Assembly: GCA_030613665.1 (NCBI GenBank)
Contig: JAUWLN010000084.1
Location: forward strand, 1 to 7,562
Length of the DNA stretch: 7,562 nucleotides
Direction: 5' to 3'
DNA from: Dehalococcoidia bacterium
Lineage (GTDB): Bacteria; Chloroflexota; Dehalococcoidia; Dehalococcoidales; RBG-16-60-22
The position numbers and the translations under genes were made by a program. Positions 6,999-7,562 of this stretch are shown here, in pieces. The notes under the pieces were generated by a model. The model was not told the DNA's origin. It saw only the letters and a program-made list of their open reading frames with translations, and ran no database searches. Positions within the stretch are counted from its first letter, which is position 1, and the number at the start of each line of letters is the position of its first letter.

Positions 6999-7562
6999 TT
7001 ATCTCTTCACTTTCTTAAATATATTCTTCACCTGCCGCCCGGCTCTGACCCTCGGTGGCAGGAGCTTTATCTTGCCCCGCTTGAACATGGCCATGCCGGT
7101 CCCCGCCTGCTTGCGCAGGCTGCTCAACCCGCCGCTCCTCAACATGTATTCCACAGCCATCTCCGGCTCGTGAACGCGACCATGCCTCCGCAACGAGGCC
7201 AGAAACGCCGCATGGAAGGTAGGGGCATTCTTCTGCACCACCTTTATCCCCTCACGCTGGGAAAGCTGCCTGAGGGCATCCATGACATGGGCGATATCGA
7301 TATCATTGGGACAACGGGTGGTGCAGGTCTCGCAGGAAGCGCAGACCCATATCGTGTCGCTGCGGATGGCTTCATCCAGCAGTCCCAGCTGAAGCATCCG
7401 CATCAGCCGGTGAGGCACCACATCCATGGCAAAGGTCACCGGGCAGCCATTGGTGCACTTTTCACATTGAAAGCAGGCAGCTATCTTCTGCCCGCTCAAA
7501 TCCTCAATTTTCCTCCGCAGCGACGGCCTGGGGGAAATTTTCTCCGGTATCTTGGCTACGGT
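6999..7562 (-). CDS. hdrC: HdrC-like iron-sulfur subunit, 5' end outside window
   Basis: Subunit C of a heterodisulfide-reductase-like complex. It is a small cytoplasmic protein with two [4Fe-4S] clusters that passes electrons between HdrA and HdrB. In the 187 visible codons the first cluster motif is CFQCEKCTNGCP (C30, C33, C36, C40) and the second is CASCETCTTRCP (C74, C77, C80, C84). Both are the CxxCxxCxxxCP pattern of HdrC. The C-terminus is rich in Lys and Arg. The frame stays open to the window edge, and the SGQ residues just before the first motif are normally internal in HdrC, so the start lies beyond 7562. The in-frame TTG at 7497-7499 is most likely an internal leucine. It is the first visible gene of the operon, and hdrB starts 7 nt after its stop. 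Family assignment is firm. Bacteria lack the methanogen CoM-S-S-CoB substrate, so the physiological acceptor is inferred from metV in the operon. Confidence 0.93.
   Translation of the reverse strand, partial: TVAKIPEKISPRPSLRRKIEDLSGQKIAACFQCEKCTNGCPVTFAMDVVPHRLMRMLQLGLLDEAIRSDTIWVCASCETCTTRCPNDIDIAHVMDALRQLSQREGIKVVQKNAPTFHAAFLASLRRHGRVHEPEMAVEYMLRSGGLSSLRKQAGTGMAMFKRGKIKLLPPRVRAGRQVKNIFKKVKR

Noticed and set aside
7497..7499. TTG as the hdrC start
   Set aside because: The frame stays open upstream to the window edge with HdrC-like sequence, and the SGQ before the first cluster motif is normally internal.
1..7562. CRISPR array, rRNA or insertion sequence with transposase
   Set aside because: No regularly spaced repeats, rRNA-like sequence or transposase coding sequence was seen on either strand.

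Overview
This is a minus-strand operon from a strict anaerobe, carrying a bacterial heterodisulfide-reductase-like (Hdr) electron-transfer complex linked to the Wood-Ljungdahl pathway. In transcription order, right to left, it reads hdrC (5' end beyond the window), hdrB, a giant fused hdrA, mvhD, metV. The gene content is that of the MetFV-HdrABC-MvhD methylene-tetrahydrofolate reductase complex known from acetogens such as Moorella. Neither metF nor the hydrogenase genes mvhA/mvhG lie in the window. Gaps are 7 nt, a 1-nt overlap, 15 nt and a 4-nt overlap, so the genes are probably co-transcribed and partly translationally coupled. No promoter is visible; it should lie beyond position 7562. 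The host is probably an anaerobic bacterium that makes selenoproteins. Chloroflexota/Dehalococcoidia or a Desulfobacterota-like lineage would fit, but the sequence does not settle this.

Two points are easily missed. First, mvhD is split by an in-frame UGA at codon 68, exactly where the family has a conserved Cys (G-C-x-x-G-D-C-H). The frame continues as conserved MvhD to a stop overlapping metV. A 6-bp hairpin with a G-containing loop sits at the usual bacterial SECIS distance after the UGA. This is a selenocysteine gene, not a pseudogene. Second, HdrA is a 1487-residue fusion: two HdrA modules in tandem, with a complete GltD/NfnB-like NAD(P)H:FAD oxidoreductase nested inside the ferredoxin insertion of the first one. 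The complex thus carries its own nicotinamide entry site.

Left of metV the character changes. At 452-493, on the plus strand, is the 3' half of a tRNA-Pro(GGG) gene, from the anticodon loop to the discriminator base, with no matching 5' half. That is the classic scar (attR type) of an integrase-mediated element. The more AT-rich sequence at 1-451 would be the end of that element, and the hdr-metV operon the chromosomal side. This left region has only a weak open frame running off the window, a perfect 8-bp inverted repeat and short direct repeats near the tRNA scar.

Working model: electrons from NADH (GltD-like module) and/or another donor pass through the FAD and Fe-S centres of HdrA to HdrBC and through the selenoprotein MvhD. 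MetV, with a MetF encoded elsewhere, would connect the complex to methylene-THF reduction.
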